Notes: generated from the letters alone by a model not told the origin. DNA of 64,000 nt from Ohtaekwangia sp035628875 (GCA_035628875.1 DASPIZ010000016.1:61320-125319), one strand, 5' to 3'; shown: positions 44,633 to 53,405, counted from the first letter of the stretch. Made by a program: numbers and translations.

Positions 44633-45637
44633 ATGATCAACACAGATATTTGTATTATCGGAGCCGGTCCGGTAGGGCTTTTCGCCGTTTTCGAGGCCGG
44701 ACTTTTAAAAATGCGTTGCCACCTTGTCGACGTATTACCCCAGATAGGAGGTCAGCTTTCTGAAATCTATCCCAAAAAGCCGATCTATGATATTCCGGGC
44801 TATCCGGAAATAAAGGCACAGGAACTGGTAGATAACCTGATGAAGCAGATTGAGCCCTTTAAGCCAACTTTCTCGCTTGGTGAGCGCGTTGATCAATTTC
44901 AACAGGAAGCCGATGGCAGCTTTATCCTTTCGACTTCCGACGGAACAATCATTCACAGTAAAGTGGTTGTGATCGCCGCTGGCCTTGGATGTTTCGAACC
45001 TCGAAAACCGGAACTTCAAAACCTCGAACACTTCGAAGGCAGGGGCGTTGTTTATATGGTGAAAGACCCTGAACTCTTCCGCGACAAAAAACTTGTGATT
45101 GCCGGAGGTGGTGACTCGGCTTTGGACTGGACGATTTTTCTTTCCAATGTTGCAGAACGCGTAACCCTTATTCACAGGAATGAATCTTTCCGTGGCGCTC
45201 CTGATTCAGCTGAGAAAGTTGTTGAATTGGCCAGGAAAGGAAAGATCAATTTAGTACTTAGTTCAAATCTGCGGTCGGTTAACGGTAATGGCACTGTGAA
45301 ATCCGTTTCCTTCGTGAATAAAGAAAAGTTAGTCGAGGAAGTAGACGCAGATTATTTGATACCACTTTTTGGTCTTAGTCCGAAATTAGGCCCGATAGCT
45401 GGCTGGGGTTTGAACCTGGATAAAAATGCAATTGCAGTAAACACCGTTGACTATGCAACAAATATTCCAGGCGTTTTTGCGATTGGCGACATCAACACAT
45501 ATGAGGGAAAACTAAAACTCATACTTTCCGGTTTTCATGAAGCTGCGCTTATGGCGCAAAGCGCCTTCACGTTCGTCTACCCGGAACAAAAGTTAAGTTT
45601 CAAGTACACTACCGTCAATGGTGTTAATGCTTTTTGA
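44633..45637 (+). CDS. NAD(P)/FAD-dependent oxidoreductase, thioredoxin-reductase-like ferredoxin-NADP reductase
   Basis: 334 residues from ATG 44633 (MINTDICIIGAGPVGLF). FAD motif GAGPVG near the N-terminus, NAD(P) motif VIAGGGDSALDW in the middle, C-terminal FAD contact IPGVFAIGDINTY. The CxxC of true thioredoxin reductases is absent, which fits the TrxR-type ferredoxin/flavodoxin-NADP reductases (YumC group). Its neighbour 21 bp downstream is a 2Fe-2S ferredoxin, the obvious electron partner, so NADPH electrons would pass to the ferredoxin and on to an oxygenase or similar enzyme encoded elsewhere. Under MarR control by position. Confidence 0.87.
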   Translation: MINTDICIIGAGPVGLFAVFEAGLLKMRCHLVDVLPQIGGQLSEIYPKKPIYDIPGYPEIKAQELVDNLMKQIEPFKPTFSLGERVDQFQQEADGSFILSTSDGTIIHSKVVVIAAGLGCFEPRKPELQNLEHFEGRGVVYMVKDPELFRDKKLVIAGGGDSALDWTIFLSNVAERVTLIHRNESFRGAPDSAEKVVELARKGKINLVLSSNLRSVNGNGTVKSVSFVNKEKLVEEVDADYLIPLFGLSPKLGPIAGWGLNLDKNAIAVNTVDYATNIPGVFAIGDINTYEGKLKLILSGFHEAALMAQSAFTFVYPEQKLSFKYTTVNGVNAF

Positions 45638-45658
45638 TTCATTCACACGTACGACTTC

Positions 45659-45970
45659 ATGATGATTACATTTGAGATCAAAAACAGAGAACAAAGTCAG
45701 GTGATAGAAATTCCGGAAGGAATCAACCTGAGTTTGATGGAAGTACTAAAAGCATCCGATTATCCGGTTCTTGCTACCTGTGGTGGTATGGCGTTGTGTG
45801 CAACTTGTCATGTTGAAATCGAAAGAGGCGAAGACAACATCCCCGCTGCTACTGATATCGAGCTTGATATGATCGATACCCTGCCTGACGCCTCCGATAG
45901 GAGTCGCCTGGCATGCCAGATCCGTGTAAACGAAAACCTTCAAGGTGCAACTATTGTTTTGAAAGGTTAG
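45659..45970 (+). CDS. 2Fe-2S ferredoxin (adrenodoxin-like)
   Basis: 103 residues, cytoplasmic. Cluster-binding cysteines are in ATCGGMALCATCHVE (C-x5-C-x2-C) and SRLACQI, the adrenodoxin/putidaredoxin spacing. Beta-grasp fold start VIEIPEGINLSLMEVLKAS. Single-electron carrier reduced by the upstream flavoprotein. ATG at 45659 or 45662. No P450 or ring-hydroxylating oxygenase is adjacent; the P450 at 60.6 kb is a possible but unproven client. Confidence 0.93.
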   Translation: MMITFEIKNREQSQVIEIPEGINLSLMEVLKASDYPVLATCGGMALCATCHVEIERGEDNIPAATDIELDMIDTLPDASDRSRLACQIRVNENLQGATIVLKG

Positions 45971-45971
45971 T

Positions 45972-46173
45972 AGTTCATGGTTCAAAGTTCATGGTTTGTG
46001 GTTCAAAGTTGATTTCGAAAACGATGGGCTTGTGCCAATTGTTTGAAGTTTGACGTTTGAGGTTGGTTGTCGATAACTGATTGGTGTGTACCTCGTACCC
46101 CTTTCACCTTGTACTTCGTACTTCGTACCTTCACCTCATACCTTTCACCTTGTACTTCGTACTTTGTACCCAG
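45972..46173. repeat. Composite heptad repeat A-spacer-B followed by class G (GTACTTC) heptads
   Basis: Between convergent genes. Class A GTTCATGGTTCAAAGTTCAT at 45973-45992 and on to 46009; spacer CGAAAACGATGGGCTTGTGC at 46016-46035; class B TTTGAAGTTTGACGTTTGAGG at 46042-46062. 46092-46173 carries CTTGTAC/TTCGTAC/TTTGTAC heptads in two tandem groups. Confidence 0.85.
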
Positions 46174-46178
46174 TACCT

Positions 46179-48839
46179 TTATAACACGAATCTATAGGTA
46201 AACTTCATCAGAAAAATGTTGTATGCTTTCTCTGAAAAATGGAGGCTGTATCTGTTGTGATCAGGATCCTTATCATAGAAAGCTCCGTTGCGTTCTTGCG
46301 TCCAGACGAGAAATAATGTTGAGCCAGGGATGTATTCCCAGCGGATCACCATATTTGACCGGAACTGACCAAAGTTAAAATCGGGCTTTTCAAAACTGTA
46401 ATCCCGCATGCCGTTCCCGTCTTCATCAACATGATATTCGTCGTCAATAAGGGTTAATGCTGAATTTGGCACATAGGCAAAGCGTTGTGTGTAGGCACCA
46501 GCGTTTGCATCGGTGATTGTTTTAAAGCTTTTATACTTACCAGAACTTCCAAAAGGTTGGCCCCAATACTGCAGGGAAAGGTTTGGCGTGAGCATGTAGG
46601 TAACCCGTAACGAAACGAGGGCAATCGTCTGGTCAATCTCACCCACGAGGTAACGTGTTTTTCCATTTTCTTCCGGAGCGGCTACCCATTGCATTTCATT
46701 CCGGTTGCGGGAAACACTTGATGCGACAGTTACATTCAGCGCGTTTATCGGGCGAAATGTCAGACCAATGCTTGCATAATTATTTCGGGCATAATGTTTT
46801 TCTCCCTGATAAGTTTCACCGTACAACTCGCCATATAATTTTTTGCGACTATCCGAACCAATGAATCCCCAGTAGGAGATACCCCCGGGGTAACGAATGG
46901 AAGGTCCGCCACGCAAGTCTGCATTTGAAATCGTATGTTCCTGCCAGGTAAATCCGCCTGATATGGTCCAGAAATTTTTGAATTGTGTGTGCGCATTTAC
47001 GTTATAGCCTGAACCTGTATTTCGTTTTCCAAAATCATAATCGCGCCATTGGTTGATGTTGTATCGTTGCCACCGTGTAATTCCCTTCGGTTGCAGTACC
47101 CTGTATTGCATCCAGAACCACTGGCTAATGTTATCGGTCTGGGCAAGAAAGCCAATATCATTAAGTTCATATTCGGGTGATTGCCACAAAACCCCAAGGT
47201 CGGAAACGAGATTCCCGCTTTTTTTTCCAATCATAATTTGTCCACCTGTTCCAGTAAGCGAGGTACGGTTTGAATCATATCGCGTGTAGTTGTTATCAGG
47301 TCGTTGAAAATATCGTTCCGATGAACGCTGTGTATGATGGATAGACGCCTTACTACCTTTCACATAGCTGAAAGAACTTCTTCCGCTGATGTAATACGTT
47401 CGTTTTTTCCAGTGATGTAAAAAGTCAACCCCTCCGGTATACGCATCATCATGCAGCAGGTTTAGACGATCGTTTTCAATTCGCCGGTTTGTTGATGTGA
47501 GAATAGCACCAATGATCGTATTGCCTTTGTTAATATCTTGTTGTGCCCGCGATACAAAATAATTTGTAAGCGGTTCTGTAACCTCAGTTCTTTTATCGCC
47601 AAGGCTGTCGATTCGTGCGTATTCCTTTTGTGTCACACTTTCAAGCAAAGCCCATGAAAATCCATGTTTGTTTTTCCCGGTAATTTTTGCCGCGCCTAGT
47701 ATCGTTGTGTTTCGATTAGCTTTGATATGCTCTTCAATATCGTCTTCACCGTTTTGATCAGGATCCGCTTCTATCTGCGGTGGCCGGCCAATCCTGCGTG
47801 AGTAAAATAAATTGTTGTTGTTGGTAACGCTAACAGGAAAGTTCAAAGTGTTATTTCCCTCAGTAAAAAACGGTCGTTGTTCGCGAAAGTAAAGTTCGAA
47901 TGCGGAAAGATTTACCTGAGACGGGTCGGCTTCCACCTGACCAAAATCCGGATTGATGGAAAGGTCGAGGGTGATGTCGCTGGTAAGGCCGATCTTTGCA
48001 TCAAGGCCGGCATTTATAGAAGCTGCCTTTCCCGTCTGATAAGGGTTTTCTTTTTCACGTTGAAATTTTTCTGCCTGTGTAACGAGGAATGGCTGGACCT
48101 CAAGTTGCTTTTGCGGTTTAATCCCTTTGATGCCATTCATTTCACCGAAAAGGTGAACCCATCCACCAGCATCCGGAGGAATGTATTGCCAGATGGATCG
48201 TTCCTGGTTACGAAAAAAAATCCTTGTGATCTGGAGACCCCAACGCAGTTCTTCTTTTTTTGCAAACCTGAGTTGGCTTAGTGGAATTCTGAATTCTGCA
48301 ATCCACCCTTCAGCATCAATACGTGTTTTAAGATACCAGATCGGATCCCATCCCGGATCCCAGTTGTCACCATTATTAGAGACATATTCATCTCCTTTTA
48401 CCCCGGAAACAGAAGCCGTAAAAGAGAATGCGGTTCTTTTATCGTAATAGCTATCGATATTAATTTCAACCATGTCGCCTTCAAAGGAGTCGCGTCGTGA
48501 CATCCGTTTCATTATTTTATCCGGTTTCGGATCCAGGCACCGTATGCCTACATAAAGATTTTTGTCATCATACAGAATCTTGAATTTGGTTTGTACGGAA
48601 GCAGGCTTTCCTTTGTCCGGATCAAGCTGACGAAAATCTCCGCCTCCCCAAGAGACCTGATTCCACGCCGCATCATTAAGTTGGCCATCGATGTTCGGAG
48701 GCTCTCCCTGGATTCGTGCAGTTGAATATGTTTTTAGGGTATCCGGTCGTTGGCTTTTTGATAATCCTTTTGCATTCTCGTCTTGCGCAAAAGCAGAACT
48801 TAAGCAGCAGGTTAGCGTCAGGATTACAAGCGGTTTCAT
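46179..48839 (-). CDS. DUF5916/CBM9-like outer-membrane beta-barrel protein
   Basis: 886 residues with signal peptide (MKPLVILTLTCCLSSAFAQ). N-terminal CBM9-like domain (PPNIDGQLNDAAWNQVSWG; KFKILYDDKNLYVGIRCLD). DUF5916 region follows with LSINPDFGQVEADPSQVNLS, FFTEGNNTLNFP and YSRRIGRPP. The C-terminal half alternates beta strands as in an outer-membrane barrel and ends with an aromatic strand IFLMKFTYRFVL. Widespread in Bacteroidota; function not established, with carbohydrate- or metabolite-linked roles assumed from CBM9. Monocistronic. Confidence 0.9.
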   Translation of the reverse strand: MKPLVILTLTCCLSSAFAQDENAKGLSKSQRPDTLKTYSTARIQGEPPNIDGQLNDAAWNQVSWGGGDFRQLDPDKGKPASVQTKFKILYDDKNLYVGIRCLDPKPDKIMKRMSRRDSFEGDMVEINIDSYYDKRTAFSFTASVSGVKGDEYVSNNGDNWDPGWDPIWYLKTRIDAEGWIAEFRIPLSQLRFAKKEELRWGLQITRIFFRNQERSIWQYIPPDAGGWVHLFGEMNGIKGIKPQKQLEVQPFLVTQAEKFQREKENPYQTGKAASINAGLDAKIGLTSDITLDLSINPDFGQVEADPSQVNLSAFELYFREQRPFFTEGNNTLNFPVSVTNNNNLFYSRRIGRPPQIEADPDQNGEDDIEEHIKANRNTTILGAAKITGKNKHGFSWALLESVTQKEYARIDSLGDKRTEVTEPLTNYFVSRAQQDINKGNTIIGAILTSTNRRIENDRLNLLHDDAYTGGVDFLHHWKKRTYYISGRSSFSYVKGSKASIHHTQRSSERYFQRPDNNYTRYDSNRTSLTGTGGQIMIGKKSGNLVSDLGVLWQSPEYELNDIGFLAQTDNISQWFWMQYRVLQPKGITRWQRYNINQWRDYDFGKRNTGSGYNVNAHTQFKNFWTISGGFTWQEHTISNADLRGGPSIRYPGGISYWGFIGSDSRKKLYGELYGETYQGEKHYARNNYASIGLTFRPINALNVTVASSVSRNRNEMQWVAAPEENGKTRYLVGEIDQTIALVSLRVTYMLTPNLSLQYWGQPFGSSGKYKSFKTITDANAGAYTQRFAYVPNSALTLIDDEYHVDEDGNGMRDYSFEKPDFNFGQFRSNMVIRWEYIPGSTLFLVWTQERNGAFYDKDPDHNRYSLHFSEKAYNIFLMKFTYRFVL

Positions 48840-48980
48840 GATTTATGGCTAAGGGCCTTACTATAATACCCGTTTTATTCACAGCATACGTAAAAGCGAT
48901 ACAAACTATTCATCTTTTTTGATACGTGGTTTATCAAAGACGGAATTCCGGTTAAAACGTTGCTTCAGTGGTCGTTATTG

Positions 48981-49284
48981 TTCATAGCTCAAAGTTCATG
49001 GTTCAAAGTTGGTGTCCAATAACGAGGAGGTTACGACATTGTTTGAAGTTTGATGTCTGAGGTTGAGGTTTCTCTGAAAACGACGCGATAGCGAGATTGT
49101 TTGAATGTTCCTGGCCATACTTGAAAGATGGAACAACACGAATTGCCCTCCTTGATTAAGGCCTTGATTAAGGGGGATGTTCAGCGAATGGCTGAACGGG
49201 GATGGTTAAAACGCTTCATCTCATTTTTACCCCTGGACATGTTAAGTCACTATATTGAGTACCTCTCGTACCTCGTACCTCGTC
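48981..49284. repeat. 530-bp spacer with composite heptad repeat, REP-like palindrome and class G heptads
   Basis: 48981-49012 class A (GCTCAAA, GTTCATG, GTTCAAA), spacer AACGAGGAGGTTACGACATT, class B to 49071 (TTTGAAGTTTGATGTCTGAGG). 49141-49215 is a different element with CCTTGATTAAGG twice and a GTTCAGC/GCTGAAC hairpin. 49262-49284 holds CTCGTAC heptads. No gene seen in 48840-49369. Confidence 0.75.
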
Positions 49285-49303
49285 TTTACTGTTGATTAGC
49301 AAA

Positions 49304-49335
49304 AAAAGGATCATAGCCGAAGCCATGATCCTTTT
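49304..49335 (-). terminator. Rho-independent terminator of the 11-residue-repeat gene
   Basis: On the minus strand AAAAGGATCAT (49335-49325) pairs with ATGATCCTTTT (49314-49304), 10-nt loop, then a T-run (A-run 49301-49307 on plus). 35 bp beyond the stop codon. Confidence 0.85.
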
Positions 49336-49369
49336 CTTTAAGAACTATAATAGTTTTGTTAATCCATTG

Positions 49370-50110
49370 TTATTCCCTTTCGTTGCTGGTGATGATTTTG
49401 TTTTCACCAACATCGTTAAGGCTTGATTCGTCTTCAACTTTAACGATTTCTTCTTTTTCACGGTCTACGTAAAACATTTTGCCTTTATGTTCATATACCA
49501 CCTCGTTCATCGGTCCTTCTTTTGATTCTATTACTTCAATCTCGGGTCCGGAGGCGATTCCTTGCTGACGGCTCTCATCGTTAGTGTTCGCGTCCATTTG
49601 AGTATCATCATCAGTAGTGGTTTCATTGATCGCATCACCTGTTCGTTCTGCGCCACGATCCATGGCATCACCTGTTTTCTCCGCGCCTTGTTCTACAGCA
49701 TTACCAGTATCTTCTGCACCTTCTTCGATAGCATTACCAGTATCGTCAGCACCTTCTTCAATGGCACTGCCTGTATCCTGGGCCCCTTCTTCAATGGTAT
49801 TGCCGGTTTCCGCTGCACCTTCTTCTATTTCTGAACCAGTTCTTTCAACGCCTTGTTCGATATTATCACCAGCACGTTCAGCGCCACGCTCAACATCCTC
49901 CCCGGCATCTTCCGCATCATTACGGAGTTGATCGCTGGTGTTTTCGGCATCCCGTTCAACTTCATCGCCAGTGTCTTCGATTTGTTCTTCAGTTTGATTA
50001 ACATCATCCCGCAAGCTATTGTCGGTTGCGTTATTATCATCTTGTACTTGTGCCATTGCGCCTATGCTGAAAAGAAATGCAGCGCATGTGATTAAGAATA
50101 TTTTTTTCAT
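49370..50110 (-). CDS. Secreted acidic protein with eleven 11-residue repeats (LEA-like)
   Basis: 246 residues: signal peptide MKKIFLITCAAFLFSIGAMA, a short acidic linker, then eleven consecutive undecamers at residues 45-165 of consensus E-(D/R)-T-G-(D/N)-x-I-E-E-G-A (for example DDTGNAIEEGA, EDTGNAVEQGA). The C-terminal 75 residues are non-repetitive with VVYEHKGKMFYVDREKEEIV. The repeat is extremely acidic and Gly/Ala-rich with hydrophobic residue at one position, as in group 3 LEA and related amphipathic 11-mer helices. Location would be periplasm or outside. Possible roles are desiccation/osmotic protection, coating of membrane surface or a spacer. The family is not recognised by name. 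A strong terminator follows. Confidence 0.85.
   Translation of the reverse strand: MKKIFLITCAAFLFSIGAMAQVQDDNNATDNSLRDDVNQTEEQIEDTGDEVERDAENTSDQLRNDAEDAGEDVERGAERAGDNIEQGVERTGSEIEEGAAETGNTIEEGAQDTGSAIEEGADDTGNAIEEGAEDTGNAVEQGAEKTGDAMDRGAERTGDAINETTTDDDTQMDANTNDESRQQGIASGPEIEVIESKEGPMNEVVYEHKGKMFYVDREKEEIVKVEDESSLNDVGENKIITSNERE
49616..49978 (-). repeat. Eleven tandem 33-bp coding repeats
   Basis: DNA encoding residues 45-165 of the protein above. The central five or six units are nearly identical at DNA level (GAAGAAGGTGCxxA core on the coding strand), so slippage or unequal recombination could change copy number; outer units are more diverged. Confidence 0.85.
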
Positions 50111-50343
50111 AATGTATCAGTTTAAATGTGACATGTTTCCTTTTACAGATAAACTTTTGTACCAAAAAAGACAGTGCGATTGAAAAACCAGATAATAAGA
50201 AAAAAACCGCCCGGACATACAGGTTACGCGGTATTTGGAATGATTTGATTTTCAGAAATTTTTATGAATCGTTTTAACTGCTGAAAAAGTCAACAACGCT
50301 GTGCCCATTTATACACAATCCAATCAGAATAACGTGTGTGATT

Positions 50344-51951
50344 TTAACGAAGGATCGTAATTCGTTTTGAATGGGTTGATTGGCCATTGTGTATTCGCAA
50401 AAGATAAACGCCTTCAGCAATTGCGGGGGATAGCAGTAACTCCATGACCTGTTGATTGCTTGTGCCACCCATACGAACGTGTTCACGACCATAGGCATCT
50501 ACTAATTCAATTGAAAAAGGTCCGCGAAACGATTGCTCGAAATTAATAACAACTTTTTCACCTATGGCAGGGTTAGGAAAAACGGAAAATGTAAAGTTCT
50601 CCTGATTGCTGATTCCCGTTATGACAGGTGGAACTTCGCCTGGTGGTATCGTACCCTCCGTTACAGTAACAGGGGAAGACCATTTGTTCCATTCGTTTTC
50701 TGCAGGGGACGAAGATATCCTGCTAAATCTTGCGCGGTATGCACCAGGCTCAACTGCTTTGTGTTTATTGGTTGTAGCATCTGCTATTGTTTCACCATCT
50801 TTTTCCCATTGATAAGCGAGAAACCCTTCTGCCAGCGTTAACATCGGATACGCGTTTTGGCCTCTGTCGATCGTTTTTAAATTAAATAAGGGATGGATGT
50901 CCGATTTGTTTTTAGCTAACATCCAGGAGAAAAAATGCTGGTCTCCATACGCCAGGTTCCAGACATTGTGACCCGCGGTCGGGTAAATAGTATATTTGGT
51001 GAGACCACCGTTGTCCTCAAATTTTTTCAGCAGAGATTCTGTATAAGCTGGTGTTGGTTCCGGATCAACGCCACCTTGAAATGCCCAGATTGGAATGTGA
51101 ACAACCTTACTTTGGAGTTGGTGATAAAAAATGTTTCCGGCTTCCCGTACTGCCGACATTGGTAGCGCGGCAGCAAAAAGCCATGGTGCTCTTTTAATGG
51201 CTTCGTAGGTCGCATATCCGCCGATGGATAATCCATGAATATATATTCTGTTCTCATCGATATTATACTTTTCACAATGGAGTTGGACAAGGCGAATCAT
51301 ATTTTCCACGGACAGTGAATCCCAGATGTTAAACATTTGCGGCATGAGTACAAACCCCGGAAAAGCACGGTCGGGTAAGGTTGGGTCATCAGGCAATTTG
51401 TTACCAGCGCGGTTACGGGCATCGAGATGGGGACCTGCTCCGATATTCAAATGGTCATCGTTATTCAGGAGCCGATGATCTGCTGCTGTAGGTGCTGGCG
51501 GATCATTAGCATTGGGATCATAATCCCAATCGGCATGGTAACAGTCCTCGTAATAACAATTACCGGGTTCTCCGGCGCCATGCATGAGGACAATTAATGG
51601 ATATCCATTCTCATAAGTTGACGAATATTCAATCGGTTGTAATAACCGGTAGTTCATTACAAACTGGTCAGTGGCACCGTTCTTCATGCGCATGTTTCCT
51701 TCACCATAAGGGCTTGTATCCCAATGCGTCAAATCAAGATATGTATTGGTTTTTACGCCGGGTGCGCTTTCGCGGAAGCTAAAGGTAATTCCTTCCTCTA
51801 AATAGTAATATTGTGAAGCTGAAATGCTGGTTCGGATATCAAGCGTACCGTACGGCATATTTGTGTTGTATAAGTAATCCGGTTTTACCTGCGCATTCGC
51901 GAACAGAAAGAAAAGGGAGAATGATAAAAGGAGGGTGGTTTTCGTTAGCAT
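50344..51951 (-). CDS. Secreted alpha/beta-hydrolase (esterase-like) with T9SS sorting domain
   Basis: 535 residues from the ATG directly before signal peptide MLTKTTLLLSFSLFFLFANA; two further in-frame starts (51963 and GTG 51978) extend it by a few residues. The hydrolase domain has VLMHGAGEPGNCYYED, nucleophile HGLSIGGYATYE, acid GGVDPEPTPAY and His in TAGHNVWN. After about residue 355 come an Ig-like segment (YQWEKDGETI) and the C-terminal type A T9SS signal: FSVFPNPAIGEKVVINFEQ ... EGVYLLRIHNGQSTHSKRI. It is therefore likely cell-surface or secreted. Paralogue of the hydrolases at 22.5 and 56.1 kb. Substrate unknown, possibly acetylated polysaccharide. Confidence 0.88.
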   Translation of the reverse strand: MLTKTTLLLSFSLFFLFANAQVKPDYLYNTNMPYGTLDIRTSISASQYYYLEEGITFSFRESAPGVKTNTYLDLTHWDTSPYGEGNMRMKNGATDQFVMNYRLLQPIEYSSTYENGYPLIVLMHGAGEPGNCYYEDCYHADWDYDPNANDPPAPTAADHRLLNNDDHLNIGAGPHLDARNRAGNKLPDDPTLPDRAFPGFVLMPQMFNIWDSLSVENMIRLVQLHCEKYNIDENRIYIHGLSIGGYATYEAIKRAPWLFAAALPMSAVREAGNIFYHQLQSKVVHIPIWAFQGGVDPEPTPAYTESLLKKFEDNGGLTKYTIYPTAGHNVWNLAYGDQHFFSWMLAKNKSDIHPLFNLKTIDRGQNAYPMLTLAEGFLAYQWEKDGETIADATTNKHKAVEPGAYRARFSRISSSPAENEWNKWSSPVTVTEGTIPPGEVPPVITGISNQENFTFSVFPNPAIGEKVVINFEQSFRGPFSIELVDAYGREHVRMGGTSNQQVMELLLSPAIAEGVYLLRIHNGQSTHSKRITILR

Positions 51952-52154
51952 GGTTGAAAGCATGGGTCTACAGGTCACCGTAAAAAATTATACCTGCAAT
52001 TCCCCAAGATTGCCAAACGACAGGACGCGTCTAAAAGTGGGAATACAACTTGTCTTCCAGGCGGAAGCGTTGTAGTGTGGTGTTATCGGTTCACACATTT
52101 GCTGACTTAAGATTTCATCCTTCCCCATGATAAGATCTACTATGCCAGAGGAAT

Positions 52155-53405
52155 TCACAATCGCACCGTGAAAATGCTGCCTTTTGTGTGGGTTGATTCT
52201 ACTTCAATTGAACCATTTAGTTTAATTACTGCTTCCTGTGTGATGAACAAACCCAGGCCGCTGCCGGTAGACCGGTCTGAGCCACGGTAGAACATATTAA
52301 AGATTTTTTTCTGATTTTCAGGGCGCATACCGATCCCGTTATCCTGAACAAAAAAGCCTGGTTGAGTTTCGTTTATTCCAATTTCGATAAAGGGAAAATC
52401 TTTTGTGAAATCGTGGTACTTGATGGCATTGCTGATGAGGTTGCTTAAGATTATGGTTAACCTGATACGGTCGGATTGAACATTGTGATCGACCGGAATA
52501 GTGTTCCGAAAATCGATTCGGTTCGCATCCTGGTTGAATCGAAGACTATCAATTACTTCGTTTGTGAGCTGCTGCAGGTTTACGGTTTCTATGGTGGTTT
52601 CTGTTCGTGCATTGCGTGCGTAATCAATGATCTCCCGGATAAAATGATCTTGTGCATTTACCCTTCCCTGGATTAACGTTAGGATATGGTTCATTTCGCC
52701 AGGATCATTGGACAGTTTTGCAATGTTGATCAAACCAAGAATGGAACTTAACGGCGAACGAAGATCGTGAGACACGCTGTAAACGAAACGGTCCAGCTCC
52801 TTATTAACTTTCTGAAGTTGTCTGTTCTTTCGCATCAGGTGTGTTTCAGATACCTTGTTGAGGTTCATCAAAAAGTAAACGATAAGTACGGAGACCGTAA
52901 GTGAAATAAAGTAGTTGGCAACAAAACTCGTCTTAATGTATTGATCGGATGGTCGTGGTAACTGCATCGGACGAAAGTCGCCGTAAAAAGCAATAAGGAA
53001 AAGAAGGGTCGTCATGCAGGCAAGTGCAATCCCGGTCCTATAATGTTCAAATGCCAGCATGGCGAATGAACCAATGGCAGCGGGAATAAAGAACAAATAC
53101 ACGCCCGTTTCAAGCGGATCATTCAAGGCAATCCAAAATACAACAAGGTTACCCGATGCCATTAAGATCACTTTGGCTGTTTTGAAATGCTTTTTGCGAA
53201 TAAGTACTAAACTGATTACAGGTATAATCAGGAGAATAAGGTAGGTTGGCAATGCGTAATAGACGTTGTTCGATACGTCAAGAACCGTGTAAATGACGGC
53301 GACAATCATACTGATTAGGGCAAGATATCCGGTTAACATCAATCGCTTGAATTCGGCGCGCGACGCAATCAGTTCTTTTCCAATGATCAGATCCCGAAGT
53401 TTCAA
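52155..53405 (-). CDS. Orphan membrane histidine kinase (6-TM sensor)
   Basis: 416 residues. The N-terminal 190 residues hold about six TM helices without a periplasmic domain (LTGYLALISMIVAVIYTVLD, YLILLIIPVISLVLI, VVFWIALNDPLETGVYLFF). Then come a short coiled coil, the H-box RFVYSVSHDLRSPLSSIL with phospho-acceptor His near 212, N-box LIISNLISNAIKYHD, and G-boxes VQDNGIGM and STGSGLGLFITQEAV. The start is TTG (53403-53405), as no ATG precedes the first helix. No response regulator is adjacent; partner and signal unknown. Confidence 0.87.
   Translation of the reverse strand: MKLRDLIIGKELIASRAEFKRLMLTGYLALISMIVAVIYTVLDVSNNVYYALPTYLILLIIPVISLVLIRKKHFKTAKVILMASGNLVVFWIALNDPLETGVYLFFIPAAIGSFAMLAFEHYRTGIALACMTTLLFLIAFYGDFRPMQLPRPSDQYIKTSFVANYFISLTVSVLIVYFLMNLNKVSETHLMRKNRQLQKVNKELDRFVYSVSHDLRSPLSSILGLINIAKLSNDPGEMNHILTLIQGRVNAQDHFIREIIDYARNARTETTIETVNLQQLTNEVIDSLRFNQDANRIDFRNTIPVDHNVQSDRIRLTIILSNLISNAIKYHDFTKDFPFIEIGINETQPGFFVQDNGIGMRPENQKKIFNMFYRGSDRSTGSGLGLFITQEAVIKLNGSIEVESTHTKGSIFTVRL

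Noticed and set aside
49562..50095. Long plus-strand ORFs opposite the 11-residue-repeat gene
   Set aside because: They are mirror readings of the 33-bp repeats; the minus-strand frame has signal peptide, clean repeats and terminator.
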